64,000 nucleotides of DNA from Jiulongibacter sediminis (lineage in GTDB: Bacteria > Bacteroidota > Bacteroidia > Cytophagales > Spirosomataceae). Under the pieces are notes generated by a model. It made no database searches. It was not told where the DNA came from and saw only the letters and a list, made by a program, of their open reading frames with translations. The position numbers and the translations under genes were made by a program. The stretch spans positions 1,034,189 to 1,098,188 of the forward strand of contig NZ_LGTQ01000006.1 in the NCBI RefSeq assembly GCF_001306455.1. The letters are read 5' to 3'. How positions within the stretch are numbered: position 1 is the first letter of the stretch; each line of letters begins with the position of its first letter. This document shows positions 43,483-52,917 of the stretch, in pieces.

Positions 43483-43872
43483 ATGTCAACTCCTCTTTTC
43501 AAAAAACTGGGACTGAAAGATGGTCAAAAGGTGATTCTCCTGAATTTCCCTGAGAATTACTTTGATCTGCTCGTGGAGGTTCCTGAAGTTGAAGAATGTG
43601 AGGATGGTGAGTTGGCTGATTTCGTTCACTGGTTTGGAACAGAGCTTATTGATCTTCGAAAAGACATTTCTACTTTTTGCAATCGCATTCATCAAAATGG
43701 AATGATTTGGGTTAGCTGGCCTAAAAAGTCTTCTAAAATCGCAACAGATTTAAACTACAACTCGGTAAAGGGTGTAGTCTCAAAATATGGTCTGGTGGAT
43801 GTCAAAGTTTCGGCAATTGACGAGACATGGACTGCCACGAAATATGTGATTCCGTTAAAAGATCGGAAATGA
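43483..43872 (+). CDS. DUF3052 domain protein
   Basis: 129 residues, a complete single domain. The C-terminal block IWVSWPKKSSKIATDLNYNS (about 74-93) followed by GLVDVKVSAIDETWTATKYV is the DUF3052 signature. The N-terminal half (LFKKLGLKDGQKVILLNFPE) has the start of an SAM-methyltransferase-like strand-helix but no full binding motif. No function is known to me. It has no signal and is probably cytosolic. It lies 110 bases after ggt and 50 before the next gene. Confidence 0.85.
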   Translation: MSTPLFKKLGLKDGQKVILLNFPENYFDLLVEVPEVEECEDGELADFVHWFGTELIDLRKDISTFCNRIHQNGMIWVSWPKKSSKIATDLNYNSVKGVVSKYGLVDVKVSAIDETWTATKYVIPLKDRK

Positions 43873-43922
43873 CTGGTTTCAGTTAATGCAATTCATTTTT
43901 TTTGTGCCCTTAAACAGAACCT

Positions 43923-45428
43923 ATGACAAGGGTAATTTCCTTTCTTTTTGTATTTGCTCTATTTATCAATTTTTCATGTTCAGAAATTGATACTGACGAG
44001 GCTTTGGCTCGACGTACTTGTGGAGGTTGTCATTTGGCACCAACGCCTGACATGCTTGATAAAGCTACCTGGCAAGAGCATATATTGCCAAGAATGGGGG
44101 CTTGGCTAGGGGTGGAGGACGCTGGTATCTTAAGAATGGATATGACAGGGAATTCAGCTTTTAATGAAAGTGAAGCAACAGCTCTTATACCTACATCACC
44201 GGTAATTTCAGATGAGAATTGGGTTAGGGTTCAGGCCTATTATATTAATAACGCACCGGAAAAACTGGAAGTAAAAACCCAACCTCAGGCCTATAAGGAT
44301 TTAGCTGGGATTTTTGATTTTGAGCAAGTTAAACTGAAAGAGCCCTCTTCAGAAGCCATGAACACTTTAGTGAGTATTGATGAGGAGAATAGCCGAATCT
44401 ACGCTGGAAGAAGAAATGGTTTTCTCAGGACTCTCAATACTGATTTGGAGGTAGTTGATTCGACTTTTTTGTCAAGCTCTCCAGTCGGAATCATCCCGGA
44501 AAAAGAGGGTATGAAAAAAGTGCTTCTTGCCGGTGTAATCAGACCAAATAATGAGCCTTTAGGGTCTTTGATTAATTTGGTAGAAAAGCCATCCACTAAA
44601 ATTCAGGGGCTTTACAGGCCGGTGTTTATGGTTAAAGAAGACCTCAATAGTGATGGGTTAGAGGATTATATCATTTGTAATTTCGGTAACCATATTGGTA
44701 AGCTCGCCTGGTATGAAGCTACTGAAAGCGGTGATTTTACTGAACACATTTTAATGCCGGTTTCAGGTGCCATTCAGGTAGAGCTTGATGATATTAACAA
44801 AGATGGAAAGTTGGATATTATTGCCTTATTTACTCAGGGTAATGAATCTGTGGTTTCTTTCCTGAATTTGGGAAGAGGTGAGTTTAAACCGCAGCAGTGG
44901 CTTCAATTGCCGGCGGTTTATGGCAGTACGGCTTTTGCATGGCATGATTTTAATAATGACGGGAACAAGGATATTGTTGTTGCCTGCGGGGATAATGCCG
45001 ACTATTCATTTATAGAAAAACCCTATCATGGCGTTCGTTTTTTTGAAAACGATGGGCAATTTCATTTTAAGGAGGCTAAGTTCCTGCCGTTAAACGGAGC
45101 CAGTGGTTTAGAGCTGGCAGACTTTGATCAGGATGGAGTCACGGATTTAGCGGTGATAGCAAATTATGCTCGATTTTCTGAACGTCCTCAGCGGGGTTTT
45201 GTGCTTTATAAAGGGCTGGGTGGATTTGAATTTGAGCCATACCTCTCAAGCCAAACTGATTGTGGAAGGTACCTCGTTTTTGACAAAGGAGATATCGATG
45301 GTGATGGAGATATTGACCTTGTTTTAGGTTCTCATATGATCCCCTTGATGGTAGGAAATGAAGAATACCAAAAATGGCGTAAAGAAGCTGTAGACCTTCT
45401 TGTGCTTCGGAATAAAACTATACCTTGA
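43923..45428 (+). CDS. c-type cytochrome motif plus FG-GAP/VCBS repeat lipoprotein
   Basis: 501 residues. The hydrophobic signal ends at a Cys (NFSCSEID, Cys19), probably a lipobox of relaxed form. A haem-c site CGGCH (33-37) opens a small cytochrome-like segment of about 90 residues that contains Met residues able to act as sixth ligand. From about 135 on, the protein is a beta-propeller with DxDxDG-type calcium loops typical of FG-GAP/VCBS repeats: DLNSDGLEDY, DINKDGKLDI, DFNNDGNKDI, DFDQDGVTDL and DIDGDGDIDL. That makes at least five blades. Such proteins are found on the outer surface of Bacteroidota and Planctomycetes; an electron-transfer or binding role is unproven. Confidence 0.82.
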   Translation: MTRVISFLFVFALFINFSCSEIDTDEALARRTCGGCHLAPTPDMLDKATWQEHILPRMGAWLGVEDAGILRMDMTGNSAFNESEATALIPTSPVISDENWVRVQAYYINNAPEKLEVKTQPQAYKDLAGIFDFEQVKLKEPSSEAMNTLVSIDEENSRIYAGRRNGFLRTLNTDLEVVDSTFLSSSPVGIIPEKEGMKKVLLAGVIRPNNEPLGSLINLVEKPSTKIQGLYRPVFMVKEDLNSDGLEDYIICNFGNHIGKLAWYEATESGDFTEHILMPVSGAIQVELDDINKDGKLDIIALFTQGNESVVSFLNLGRGEFKPQQWLQLPAVYGSTAFAWHDFNNDGNKDIVVACGDNADYSFIEKPYHGVRFFENDGQFHFKEAKFLPLNGASGLELADFDQDGVTDLAVIANYARFSERPQRGFVLYKGLGGFEFEPYLSSQTDCGRYLVFDKGDIDGDGDIDLVLGSHMIPLMVGNEEYQKWRKEAVDLLVLRNKTIP

Positions 45429-45457
45429 TTAGAGGCAGATATTCGATGAATAAATGA

Positions 45458-45492
45458 AAAGAGCCTGTTTCTTGGTGGGAGACAGGCTCTTT
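45458..45492. terminator. bidirectional terminator between convergent genes
   Basis: A 14-pair stem (45458-45471 with 45479-45492, one G-U) closes a seven-base loop, flanked by AAAA on the left and TTTC on the right. It serves the FG-GAP gene on the plus strand and possibly the GH20 gene (stop 45567) on the minus strand. Confidence 0.75.
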
Positions 45493-45566
45493 CAATTTGT
45501 CTGCTAATAAATCTCTTTTGCTTCTGTCGTTACTCTCGAAGGACAGAATTCAATTAAGATCTCTTT

Positions 45567-47462
45567 TTATTCAACCCTTTTGATCAAATCATCTCTATGA
45601 ATTCTTAACTCCCGACCGAGCGGTTGGCCATTACGATAAGTCTGTGTTCTAAGACCTAAGTTTCCTTCGGGAATTTCAAATGCCCCCATGTACTTTTGCC
45701 CGAAATGAACAGGGTAGGTATTGTCAATGGTGTAATAAATCGTAGTGTTGGGTACATTGTTCTCCAACTCACAAATCAACTTACCATCTTCTTTTTTGAG
45801 TTTGATGATAGGCTCATAAACGGCTTTTGAAATATTGGTGTTCGCTACCTCAAAACGCATAAAGTGCTGCTCTGTTCTGTTTATAAAACTGTTCCAATCT
45901 TTTTTCTCTTTGGGGCTCCAGAAAGTTTCAGCAAGAGCAAGGCCGCGAGGGTAAGTCATGTACATGGCGAAAGGCAGATTAGGGATAACTTCGGTCCACA
46001 AATTACCCTGTCCACCCAAAATGTATTTAGCCTCCACTTCATCAGGTACAGGCTCAAAAGAATAGGTCTTTTCAAGACTAAGACTGGCATATATAGGATT
46101 TTCTACACTTTTATCACCCTGTGTGTAATCGATGTAGGCAAATGTAGTCGGAGTCATTACCACTTCATGGCCCATTTTAGCAGCCTCAATGCCCCCCTTC
46201 ATACCTCTCCAGCTCATGACAGCCGTACTTTTAGGTAAGTCACCACCTTCAAGAACTTCATCCCAGCCGATCATGGTTTTGCCTTTGCTTTGAATGATTT
46301 CATTAACCCTCGACACGAAATAACTTTGCAAAGCATGGGTGTCCGCTAGTTTATTCTTTTTCATGAATTTCTGAACCTCGGCATCTTTTTCCCAATAGCC
46401 CTGATAACACTCATCGCCACCCATATGGATGTATTTACCCGGGAAAAGCTCGGCCACCTCAGTCATTACCTTATCTACGAATTCATAGACTTTTTCATCT
46501 GCAGGGTTCAGCGTGTTTTCAATTAACATCTCAAAGTGTCCGTCTCCATACCATTCGGCGAACTTTGATCCCGGGTTTACGAATTTTGGCTCTTTATTTA
46601 CTGATAATTCAGGATAGGCCGCTAGGGCTGCCATGCTATGTCCGGGCATATCTATTTCAGGAACAATGGTGATGTTTCTGTCTTCGGCGTAGCGGATAAT
46701 ATCCTTGATTTGCTCCTGTGTGTAAAAGCCACCGTATGTCGCTTTCTCACCTTCTTGAGGATATGGGCGTGTATCGCCGAAACGGCCGAAACGTTCTACT
46801 CGCCAGGCACCCACTTCAGTAAGTTTTGGCAACGATTTAATTTCAATTCGCCAGCCTTCATCATCGGTCAGGTGCCAATGAAAAACATTGAATTTATACT
46901 GAGCCATTTTGTCAAGATAAGCTTTAACCTCGTCAACGGTAAAGAAATGGCGACTTACATCTAACATAAGACCTCTCCAGCCAAAACGGGGATAATCAGT
47001 GATTTTACAACCCATGATCATTCCAAGACCCACGGCTCCATCGCCGGTGTTTTCAAATTGTCTTGGTAGTAGTTGTCTCAATGTCTGGAAACCATTGAAA
47101 ATACCCGCCGGGGCATTGGCCGATAGGTTAATGACATTTTCCTGAACCTCAAGGGTGTATCCCTCTTCTCCGAGATTTGCATTTGGGCTTAGCTGAACGA
47201 CAATAGCCTTATTCATTCGATCAGGGCTTTCCACACTTTTTAATGGGATTTGCAGCCCACCTTGTGTCAAAAAAGCCTGAAAAAGTTCTGCATATCTTCT
47301 TACTTCTTCGTTTTCTGATTTAACATCAATGGCCGTTTGCTGATCAAGCATAAACATGGCATCCGTACGCTCGTAATTTACCGGAGCCGGAATGATATTG
47401 TTCTGTGCAAGGCCTGCTATGGATAGAAAGAGGAGAAAGAAAGACTTTTTAAAATATTTCAT
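45567..47462 (-). CDS. beta-N-acetylhexosaminidase, GH20
   Basis: 631 residues with a signal ending at Gln20. The GH20b domain (about 22-155) is followed by the catalytic barrel: GWRGLMLDVSRHFFTVDEVK (161-180), FNVFHWHLTDDEGWRIEIKS (191-210), EIDMPGHSMAAL and the acid pair in HMGGDECYQGYW (Asp350, Glu351). After the barrel, from about 530, comes a beta domain ending in a chitobiase C-terminal-like NTTIYYTIDNTYP segment. It removes terminal GlcNAc or GalNAc from chitin fragments, glycoproteins or peptidoglycan pieces by substrate-assisted retention. It has its own promoter and lies far from the SusC/SusD loci. Confidence 0.95.
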   Translation of the reverse strand: MKYFKKSFFLLFLSIAGLAQNNIIPAPVNYERTDAMFMLDQQTAIDVKSENEEVRRYAELFQAFLTQGGLQIPLKSVESPDRMNKAIVVQLSPNANLGEEGYTLEVQENVINLSANAPAGIFNGFQTLRQLLPRQFENTGDGAVGLGMIMGCKITDYPRFGWRGLMLDVSRHFFTVDEVKAYLDKMAQYKFNVFHWHLTDDEGWRIEIKSLPKLTEVGAWRVERFGRFGDTRPYPQEGEKATYGGFYTQEQIKDIIRYAEDRNITIVPEIDMPGHSMAALAAYPELSVNKEPKFVNPGSKFAEWYGDGHFEMLIENTLNPADEKVYEFVDKVMTEVAELFPGKYIHMGGDECYQGYWEKDAEVQKFMKKNKLADTHALQSYFVSRVNEIIQSKGKTMIGWDEVLEGGDLPKSTAVMSWRGMKGGIEAAKMGHEVVMTPTTFAYIDYTQGDKSVENPIYASLSLEKTYSFEPVPDEVEAKYILGGQGNLWTEVIPNLPFAMYMTYPRGLALAETFWSPKEKKDWNSFINRTEQHFMRFEVANTNISKAVYEPIIKLKKEDGKLICELENNVPNTTIYYTIDNTYPVHFGQKYMGAFEIPEGNLGLRTQTYRNGQPLGRELRIHRDDLIKRVE

Positions 47463-47490
47463 TATAGGGCGACTTGTTTGTTAATTCTCT

Positions 47491-47498
47491 CAAAAATA
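47491..47498 (-). promoter_or_regulatory. -7 promoter box for GH20 gene
   Basis: The minus strand reads TATTTTTG, an exact TAnnTTTG match, 28 bases before the start codon. It overlaps the T-run of the upstream rhodanese terminator. Confidence 0.5.
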
Positions 47499-47524
47499 TA
47501 AAAGTCTCCCGTAAAGGAGACTTT
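47491..47524 (-). terminator. terminator of the rhodanese gene
   Basis: AAAGTCTCC (47501-47509) pairs perfectly with GGAGACTTT (47516-47524) over a six-base loop. On the minus strand TATATTTTTG follows. It lies 38 bases past the rhodanese stop. Confidence 0.7.
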
Positions 47525-47562
47525 CAACATAAAATAAAATGACAGACTTTTCAAAAATCGTA

Positions 47563-47865
47563 TTATCTGAGCGAAACCCACGATCCGCCATTATAGACTT
47601 CTGTCATTCCTTTGCTTTTTAGAAATGAGGTGGCACGGCCAGAACGCATGCCCGATGCACAACACATGATCAGGGGTTTATTATAACCTTGAATTTTCTT
47701 CAGATTACGATCAAGGCTATCCAACGGAATATTCACTGCTCCTTTGATATGGCCCCCGGCAAATTCCTGTGGAGTACGTACGTCAATTACTTTGGCTCCA
47801 TTGGCCATTAATTCTTTAAAATCAACGGTCTCGCCGCCGAAAAGCTTTTTCAAAAAATTGAACAT
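47563..47865 (-). CDS. single-domain rhodanese-like sulfurtransferase
   Basis: 100 residues. VIDVRTPQEFAGGHIKGAVN (26-45) and PLIMCCASGMRSGRATSFLK are the rhodanese marks. The active-site loop is CASGMRS with catalytic Cys69, preceded by another Cys (68). A hydrophobic, basic N-terminus (MFNFLKKLFGG) could associate with membrane, but there is no true signal. Such small rhodaneses carry persulfide sulfur or act in sulfide detoxification. It has its own terminator and lies next to a sulfite-exporter-like permease gene two genes away, a possible functional link. Confidence 0.92.
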   Translation of the reverse strand: MFNFLKKLFGGETVDFKELMANGAKVIDVRTPQEFAGGHIKGAVNIPLDSLDRNLKKIQGYNKPLIMCCASGMRSGRATSFLKSKGMTEVYNGGSWVSLR

Positions 47866-47943
47866 AGTATTAATTTTTAGATGAATTTATCAAAATAGTG
47901 GGACAAAGGTGTACCATTAGGTATACTTTTTTGGTGAGTTATG

Positions 47944-48561
47944 TTACATCTTTTCTAATAGTCTTAGGTGGTAAAGAAGTGAACGGGCTCCTCCTGAAAT
48001 AAAATCTCCAGAGTAATGAAAAGTGCTATTAAAGTAGAAATTATGGTATTCATTCAAATATTCGCTAAAGAGCCTTAATGTTTCTCGAATTGAAGCGATT
48101 GAAGTATTATGAATCTTCTTAATACCGGTATTATATTCAAAATCAAAATGAGATAAAGACTTATTTCTTTTCTCTTTAACGTATCCGGTTTGGGTTTTAA
48201 GGTTTTTTAGTTTGTCTTCTAATTTTTTCTTAAGATTCGGCTCTTCAATAAATTCCAAACTAGAGCTTAAGGATATATTTTTGTTCTTTTTCTGTAAGGA
48301 CGCCGGAGGATCCATGAATTTTGCAATTTCTAGTAACATATAATCCCAAAGAATATTCTGAAGATATAAACCCATAGTTGGCATATACTTATTAATTGTG
48401 CCCACATTGCCATTTTTTTCGTGGTAGAGGATATTGAACTCTTCAAAAATTACATGCAATGTGGTTAATCTATTGTGGAGAAAATAAAGGTTGTTTCCGA
48501 AGGGAATCCCCAATTTTGTGATGAATTCAGTCTTTACTTCTTTTGAATTTTGTGTTGACAT
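47944..48561 (-). CDS. HEPN-family candidate (AbiU2-like)
   Basis: 205 residues, mainly helical, and unlike the neighbouring genes in being rich in Lys, Asn and Ile. FGNNLYFLHNRLTTLHVIFE and YLQNILWDYMLLEIAKFMDP resemble the opening helices of AbiU2-type HEPN proteins. EKRNKSLSHFD (130-140) contains an Rx5H motif, Arg132 and His138, within the Rx4-6H range of HEPN ribonucleases. If correct, it could be an RNA-cutting toxin or abortive-infection effector. No antitoxin gene (such as MNT) is adjacent; the partner in the operon is the TauE/SafE permease seven bases upstream. An unrelated housekeeping helical protein remains possible. Confidence 0.45.
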   Translation of the reverse strand: MSTQNSKEVKTEFITKLGIPFGNNLYFLHNRLTTLHVIFEEFNILYHEKNGNVGTINKYMPTMGLYLQNILWDYMLLEIAKFMDPPASLQKKNKNISLSSSLEFIEEPNLKKKLEDKLKNLKTQTGYVKEKRNKSLSHFDFEYNTGIKKIHNTSIASIRETLRLFSEYLNEYHNFYFNSTFHYSGDFISGGARSLLYHLRLLEKM

Positions 48562-48568
48562 GATGCTT

Positions 48569-49324
48569 TTATCTGAAGAAAATTATCACTGCTCCTAGAA
48601 CCGTAAGTGCCAGAATAATTTTTCGATAGTTATCATTCTGAATTTTTCGTACTACCCGAATACCCACCCAAAAGCCCAGAAACATTGCCGGAAGCAAGAT
48701 GAGATCGGTAAAGATACTTTTGGAGTCAATGGTCTCCCAGGAGAAAATATGGAATGGGACTTTGAAAAGATTGATAAAAAGAAATAACCACGATACCGTA
48801 CCTATGAACTCATTTTTTGGGAATCTAAGGATAAGAAAGTAGATATTGGAAAAAGCCCCGGCAAGATTGCCCAGCATGGTGGTAAAACCGGAGGCTACAC
48901 CCATGATGCCGGAAAACCAGTCGCCTTTCGGAAGAGTATTACTTTTACGTCGTTCCCACCAGATCATGAGAACCGTAGCCACCAAAATGATAACTGCCAT
49001 GATTCGCTTAAAAAAGACTTCGTTGATTTCTTTGCCAATGTACCAGCCAAGTAAAACGCCGGCTATCATCCACGGCATTAGCTTTTTGAAGTGTTTCCAG
49101 TCGGCATGACGGTTATAATAAGTGACAGCCATCACGTCCGCAACGCATAAAATGGGTAAAACAATACCAGTGGAGGCCTTTGACCCGAAGACAAGAGCCA
49201 TTATTGTAACATTCATGATGTCAATGCCTCTAAGCCCTGCTTTAGAAATGCCGAGTACAAAAGTGGCAAAAAAGGCAAGCGACCAATCGATAAAACTATG
49301 TTGAGCGAGTAAAGATTGAATCAA
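48569..49324 (-). CDS. TauE/SafE family permease
   Basis: 251 residues with about eight membrane helices in two TauE repeats. FFATFVLGISKAGLRGIDIM is the first, VSWLFLFINLFKVPFHIFSW lies in the second, and GFWVGIRVVRKIQNDNYRKI is near the end. The family exports or imports sulfur-containing organic anions or sulfite. The only in-frame start before the first helix is TTG at 49324, with a TGA two codons earlier; an ATG at 49331 is out of frame. A -7 box lies 18 bases upstream. Its stop is seven bases before the HEPN-like gene, so the two are likely one transcript. Confidence 0.88.
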   Translation of the reverse strand: MIQSLLAQHSFIDWSLAFFATFVLGISKAGLRGIDIMNVTIMALVFGSKASTGIVLPILCVADVMAVTYYNRHADWKHFKKLMPWMIAGVLLGWYIGKEINEVFFKRIMAVIILVATVLMIWWERRKSNTLPKGDWFSGIMGVASGFTTMLGNLAGAFSNIYFLILRFPKNEFIGTVSWLFLFINLFKVPFHIFSWETIDSKSIFTDLILLPAMFLGFWVGIRVVRKIQNDNYRKIILALTVLGAVIIFFR

Positions 49325-49342
49325 AGATCATGGGTTTATCTT

Positions 49343-49350
49343 CAAAGATA
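49343..49350 (-). promoter_or_regulatory. -7 promoter box for tauE-like gene
   Basis: The minus strand reads TATCTTTG (exact TAnnTTTG) within the palindrome TATCTTCAAAGATA (49337-49350). It gives a leader of about 12 bases before the TTG start. Confidence 0.5.
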
Positions 49351-49469
49351 GGGGAGTCCTGTAATAGTGGCATTGTGAAACCTCAAAAAAGCTTGTGCGA
49401 ATTGATGTGAAGATCAATTGAGTTGGATTCGAGCCATATGTGATTTCAAAGAATTAGAAAACGGGCCTT

Positions 49470-50528
49470 CTACCACCTGACCAAAGCACTTCCCCAGGTA
49501 AAACCACTACCAAAGGCAGCTAAACATACTAAATCGCCTTCTTTCACTTTCCCGGCCTCCCAGGCTTCAGAAAGTGCGATGGGGATAGAGGCGGCAGTTG
49601 TGTTTCCATATTTCATGATATTATTGAAGACCTTCTCGTCCGGTAGTTTCAGCGACTTTTGCACAAATTGGGCAATACGGAGATTCGCCTGATGTGGTAC
49701 AAGTAGATCAATATCCTCGGGGATATGGCCGGCTTTTGAGAGTGCTTCCATGATGACTTCAGGAAATTTGGTCACTGCTTTTTTGAAAACCAATTGGCCA
49801 TCCATTACCGGATAATAAGTCTTATTGTTCAATAAATTATCATATACAAAGATTTCACCCAATTCTTCTGCAGTGGGGAAACCAAAGTCAACATCCGGCA
49901 AATGGTACCCTCCGTGTGAGCCCGGGCTGAGCATGGCGAGCTCTTCAGCATGGGTGCCGTCAGAGTGTAAATGTGTAGTCAGTATGCCACGCCCCTCTTC
50001 AAATGTTGGTTGTAAGACCACTGCACCTGCACCATCTCCAAAAAGGACTGAAACCCCACGTCCACGTGTGGTGAAATCAAGCCCCATCGAATGCATTTCA
50101 GAACCAACCAGCAGAATATTTTTATACATGCCTGATTTTATGAACTGATCGGCCACTGAAAGTCCGTAAACAAAGCCTGAACATTGATTTCTAATATCTA
50201 AAGCTCCTATTTCAGTTTTAGTGATACCAAGTTCTCGTTGAAGAAGAACTCCACATCCCGGGAAATAATAGTCGGGACTTAAAGTGGCAAAAATGATAAA
50301 ATCAATGTCTTCTTTCTGAAGCCCTGCCCGCTCAATGGCTATTTTAGATGCCTCAGCCGCCATTGTGGTTGGCGTTTCCTCATGTTTCTTGGCGTATCGT
50401 CTCTCAACAATTCCTGAACGCTCTCTGATCCACTCATCAGAGGTGTCCATGACTTTCATTAAGTCAAAATTGGTAACAACCTGCTCGGGTACATAGAAGC
50501 CGACTCCGGCGATTTTGGTAGAAGACAT
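49470..50528 (-). CDS. 3-oxoacyl-ACP synthase III (KAS III, FabH-like)
   Basis: 352 residues. The thiolase-fold condensing enzyme keeps the full KAS III triad: Cys116 (DIRNQCSGFVYG), His279 (VPHQANLRIAQF) and Asn309 (KYGNTTAASIP). DEWIRERSGIVERR (31-44) is the usual CoA-side block. It is about 35 residues longer than E. coli FabH, mostly in an insertion near 200-240, which suggests a long-chain, branched or specialised acyl substrate rather than the sole acetyl-CoA starter enzyme. It lies 42 bases downstream of an Lrp-type regulator gene in the same direction, so the regulator may control it. Confidence 0.92.
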   Translation of the reverse strand: MSSTKIAGVGFYVPEQVVTNFDLMKVMDTSDEWIRERSGIVERRYAKKHEETPTTMAAEASKIAIERAGLQKEDIDFIIFATLSPDYYFPGCGVLLQRELGITKTEIGALDIRNQCSGFVYGLSVADQFIKSGMYKNILLVGSEMHSMGLDFTTRGRGVSVLFGDGAGAVVLQPTFEEGRGILTTHLHSDGTHAEELAMLSPGSHGGYHLPDVDFGFPTAEELGEIFVYDNLLNNKTYYPVMDGQLVFKKAVTKFPEVIMEALSKAGHIPEDIDLLVPHQANLRIAQFVQKSLKLPDEKVFNNIMKYGNTTAASIPIALSEAWEAGKVKEGDLVCLAAFGSGFTWGSALVRW

Positions 50529-50570
50529 TTCAATGGGTTTTGATGAAGAACTCAGTGCAAAATAAAAAAA

Positions 50571-51029
50571 TCAATCCAGAATACTGCTTTGTTTCACATC
50601 CTTTACCACAAACTGACTTTGCGTATTAGCAATGTTTGGAAGAATAGAAAGCTTGTTCAATATGAAGGATTTGTAGTCGTCGATATCTGCAACGATGATT
50701 TTTAACAGAAAGTCTGACCCGCCGGAGATGCAGTAACATTCGACTACCTCAGGTAGCGTTTGAATATCTTTTTCAAACCGCTCCAGATACTCAAACGCAT
50801 GTTCTTTTAAACTCACATTGCAAAAAACCAGCAGATTTCTGTTGAGGTGTTTTCTATTGAGTTCAATGGTGTATTTGTCAATGATGCCGTCTCGCCTTAG
50901 TCGCTTGACTCGCTCATGAACGGGAGTGGTGGTAAGGTTAAGTTGAGCCGCAATCTCTTTGTTCGTTGCTAAACCGTCTTTGACCAAAATTTTGAGGATT
51001 TTCAAGTCAACCGGATCCATGTTCTCCAT
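50571..51029 (-). CDS. Lrp/AsnC family transcriptional regulator
   Basis: 152 residues. The N-terminal HTH has DPVDLKILKILVKDGLATNK and LTTTPVHERVKRLRRDGIID (about 28-47, recognition helix). The C-terminal RAM ligand-binding domain has LPEVVECYCISGGSDFLLKI followed by the usual end of the fold. It could start at Met1 or Met4. Lrp proteins form octamers sensing amino acids or other small metabolites. Its place before the KAS III gene suggests control of that gene and perhaps fatty-acid metabolism; this is inference. No operator was recognised. Confidence 0.92.
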   Translation of the reverse strand: MENMDPVDLKILKILVKDGLATNKEIAAQLNLTTTPVHERVKRLRRDGIIDKYTIELNRKHLNRNLLVFCNVSLKEHAFEYLERFEKDIQTLPEVVECYCISGGSDFLLKIIVADIDDYKSFILNKLSILPNIANTQSQFVVKDVKQSSILD

Positions 51030-51128
51030 AGGATATTATTCTTTAAAGAGGGTAAATGTAATCTCTGTTTCCTGAAAAAGACTCGAAAAGTTGCATTTTT
51101 TGGAAAAATGTTCTTCCAGATAAAAAAT

Positions 51129-51162
51129 AAGCCTTCAGAGAGCATCTCTCTGAAGGCTTTTG
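51129..51162. terminator. strong bidirectional terminator after lysS
   Basis: A perfect 14-pair stem (51129-51142 with 51146-51159) closes a CAT loop, with A-rich sequence to the left and TTTT to the right. It closes the minus-strand lysS gene, whose stop is at 51182, 20 bases away. Confidence 0.8.
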
Positions 51163-51181
51163 AATTGGAGTTAAATAAGGC

Positions 51182-52897
51182 CTAGGCTACCCAGCTTTCT
51201 ACCACTGATTTTTCAGGCAGTTTTTCGTCAATCTTGAGCTTCTTACGCATACCACCTAAATCATTGAAGATTTTATTCGGGTTTGCTCCTTTCAATGAGT
51301 CAAGTGTCATGAATCCCATTTTTTGTAAAGCAGGGACCCATACTTCCGGTACACCGATACTTACATAATCAGCCACGGTAGCCATTTCTACTTTTTTCTC
51401 AGGTCTCATCTGTGGGAAGAAAAGAACCTCCTGGATGCTGGTGTTATTGGTTAAAAGCATTGTCAGACGGTCAATGCCGATACCGATGCCTGAGGTAGGA
51501 GGCATACCATATTCTAAGGCTCTGATGAAGTCTTCATCCATAGCCATGGCCTCTTCATCTCCACGCTCGGCAAGTTTTAACTGATCTTCAAAACGTTCTC
51601 TTTGATCCAATGGGTCATTTAGCTCTGAATAGGCGTTCGCTACTTCTTTACCCATTACAAACAACTCAAAACGCTCAACAAGACCAGGTTTACTTCTATG
51701 TTTTTTGGTCAAAGGAGACATCTCAACCGGATAATCAATGATGAAGGTTGGTTGTATAAGATGCTCTTCTACTTTTTCCCCAAAAATCTCATCAATCAGT
51801 TTGGCTTTACCCATGCTGTCGTCTATCTCAATTCCCCATTCCTGGCACTTTTGTTTTAGCTCGTTTTCTGAGGCCGTTTCTACATTTACGCCTGTATATT
51901 TCTCAATGGCTTCTGTAATGGAAAGACGGGTAAATGGACCGGCAAAATTCAGCTCGGTTTCTCCGAAAGTGAATTTGGTGTCTCCATGTACAGCTAAAGC
52001 TACTTTTTCAAAGATTTCCTCAGTGATATTCATCATCCATTGGTAGTCTTTGTAGGCTACATAGAACTCTAATGCCGTAAATTCAGGATTGTGTGTTCTG
52101 TCCATCCCTTCATTTCTGAACATTTTTCCGAATTCGTAAACGCCATCAAAACCACCAACGATCAGTCTTTTTAGATATAACTCGTTGGCAATACGCATGT
52201 ATAGCGGCATGTCAAGCGTATTGTGGTGAGTTTTAAACGGACGGGCCGCTGCACCACCATGTATAGGTTGTAATATTGGAGTTTCCACTTCCAGCCAGCC
52301 TTTGTCATCAAAGATGTGCCGCATCGTTCGAATGATCTTGGCTCTTTTGATGAAGATCTCACGGTTGTCAGGATTGACAATCAAATCAACATACCTTTGA
52401 CGGAAACGCTGCTCAGGATCGGTGAAACCATCATGCGTTTTACCATCTTCATCAACTTTGACAACTGGTAGCGGCCTCAGCGATTTGCTCAGCAGTTTGA
52501 AAGAATTGACGTGAATTGAGATTTCGCCGGTCTGTGTCTCAAAAACATAACCCTGGAGGCCAATAATGTCCCCGATGTCAAGGAGTTTTTTGAAGACCGT
52601 ATTGTACATTGTTTTGTCTTCTCCCGGGCAGATATCATCTCGTCTGAAATAGACCTGAATACGGGCTGTTTGATCCTGAATTTCCGCAAAAGACGCAGAG
52701 CCCATGATTCTGAAGCTCATCAGTCTCCCAGCCACTGTTACATCTTTGAAATCAAACTTATTATGCTCCCAGTGTTTGAGGATATCTCTTAACGTTGTAT
52801 TGGTCTGAAATTCTTCGGCAGGGTATGGATCTATACCCATAGCCATTAATTTCTCTCTTTTTTCTCTTCTTAAAATCTCTTGTTCGCTGAGTAACAT
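51182..52897 (-). CDS. lysS: lysine--tRNA ligase (class II)
   Basis: 571 residues, longer than E. coli LysS by about 65 because of a C-terminal extension (about 500-571, [20 protein letters not shown] onward) seen in many Bacteroidota LysRS. An N-terminal OB-fold binds the anticodon ([20 protein letters not shown]). Class II motifs: motif 1 in [10 protein letters not shown], motif 2 in [20 protein letters not shown] and motif 3 in [15 protein letters not shown]. It charges tRNA-Lys. It is probably monocistronic, with a -7 box and a leader hairpin upstream and a terminator downstream. Confidence 0.97.
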   Translation of the reverse strand: MLLSEQEILRREKREKLMAMGIDPYPAEEFQTNTTLRDILKHWEHNKFDFKDVTVAGRLMSFRIMGSASFAEIQDQTARIQVYFRRDDICPGEDKTMYNTVFKKLLDIGDIIGLQGYVFETQTGEISIHVNSFKLLSKSLRPLPVVKVDEDGKTHDGFTDPEQRFRQRYVDLIVNPDNREIFIKRAKIIRTMRHIFDDKGWLEVETPILQPIHGGAAARPFKTHHNTLDMPLYMRIANELYLKRLIVGGFDGVYEFGKMFRNEGMDRTHNPEFTALEFYVAYKDYQWMMNITEEIFEKVALAVHGDTKFTFGETELNFAGPFTRLSITEAIEKYTGVNVETASENELKQKCQEWGIEIDDSMGKAKLIDEIFGEKVEEHLIQPTFIIDYPVEMSPLTKKHRSKPGLVERFELFVMGKEVANAYSELNDPLDQRERFEDQLKLAERGDEEAMAMDEDFIRALEYGMPPTSGIGIGIDRLTMLLTNNTSIQEVLFFPQMRPEKKVEMATVADYVSIGVPEVWVPALQKMGFMTLDSLKGANPNKIFNDLGGMRKKLKIDEKLPEKSVVESWVA

Positions 52898-52917
52898 TCG
52901 CCTTAATTTTGATCATT

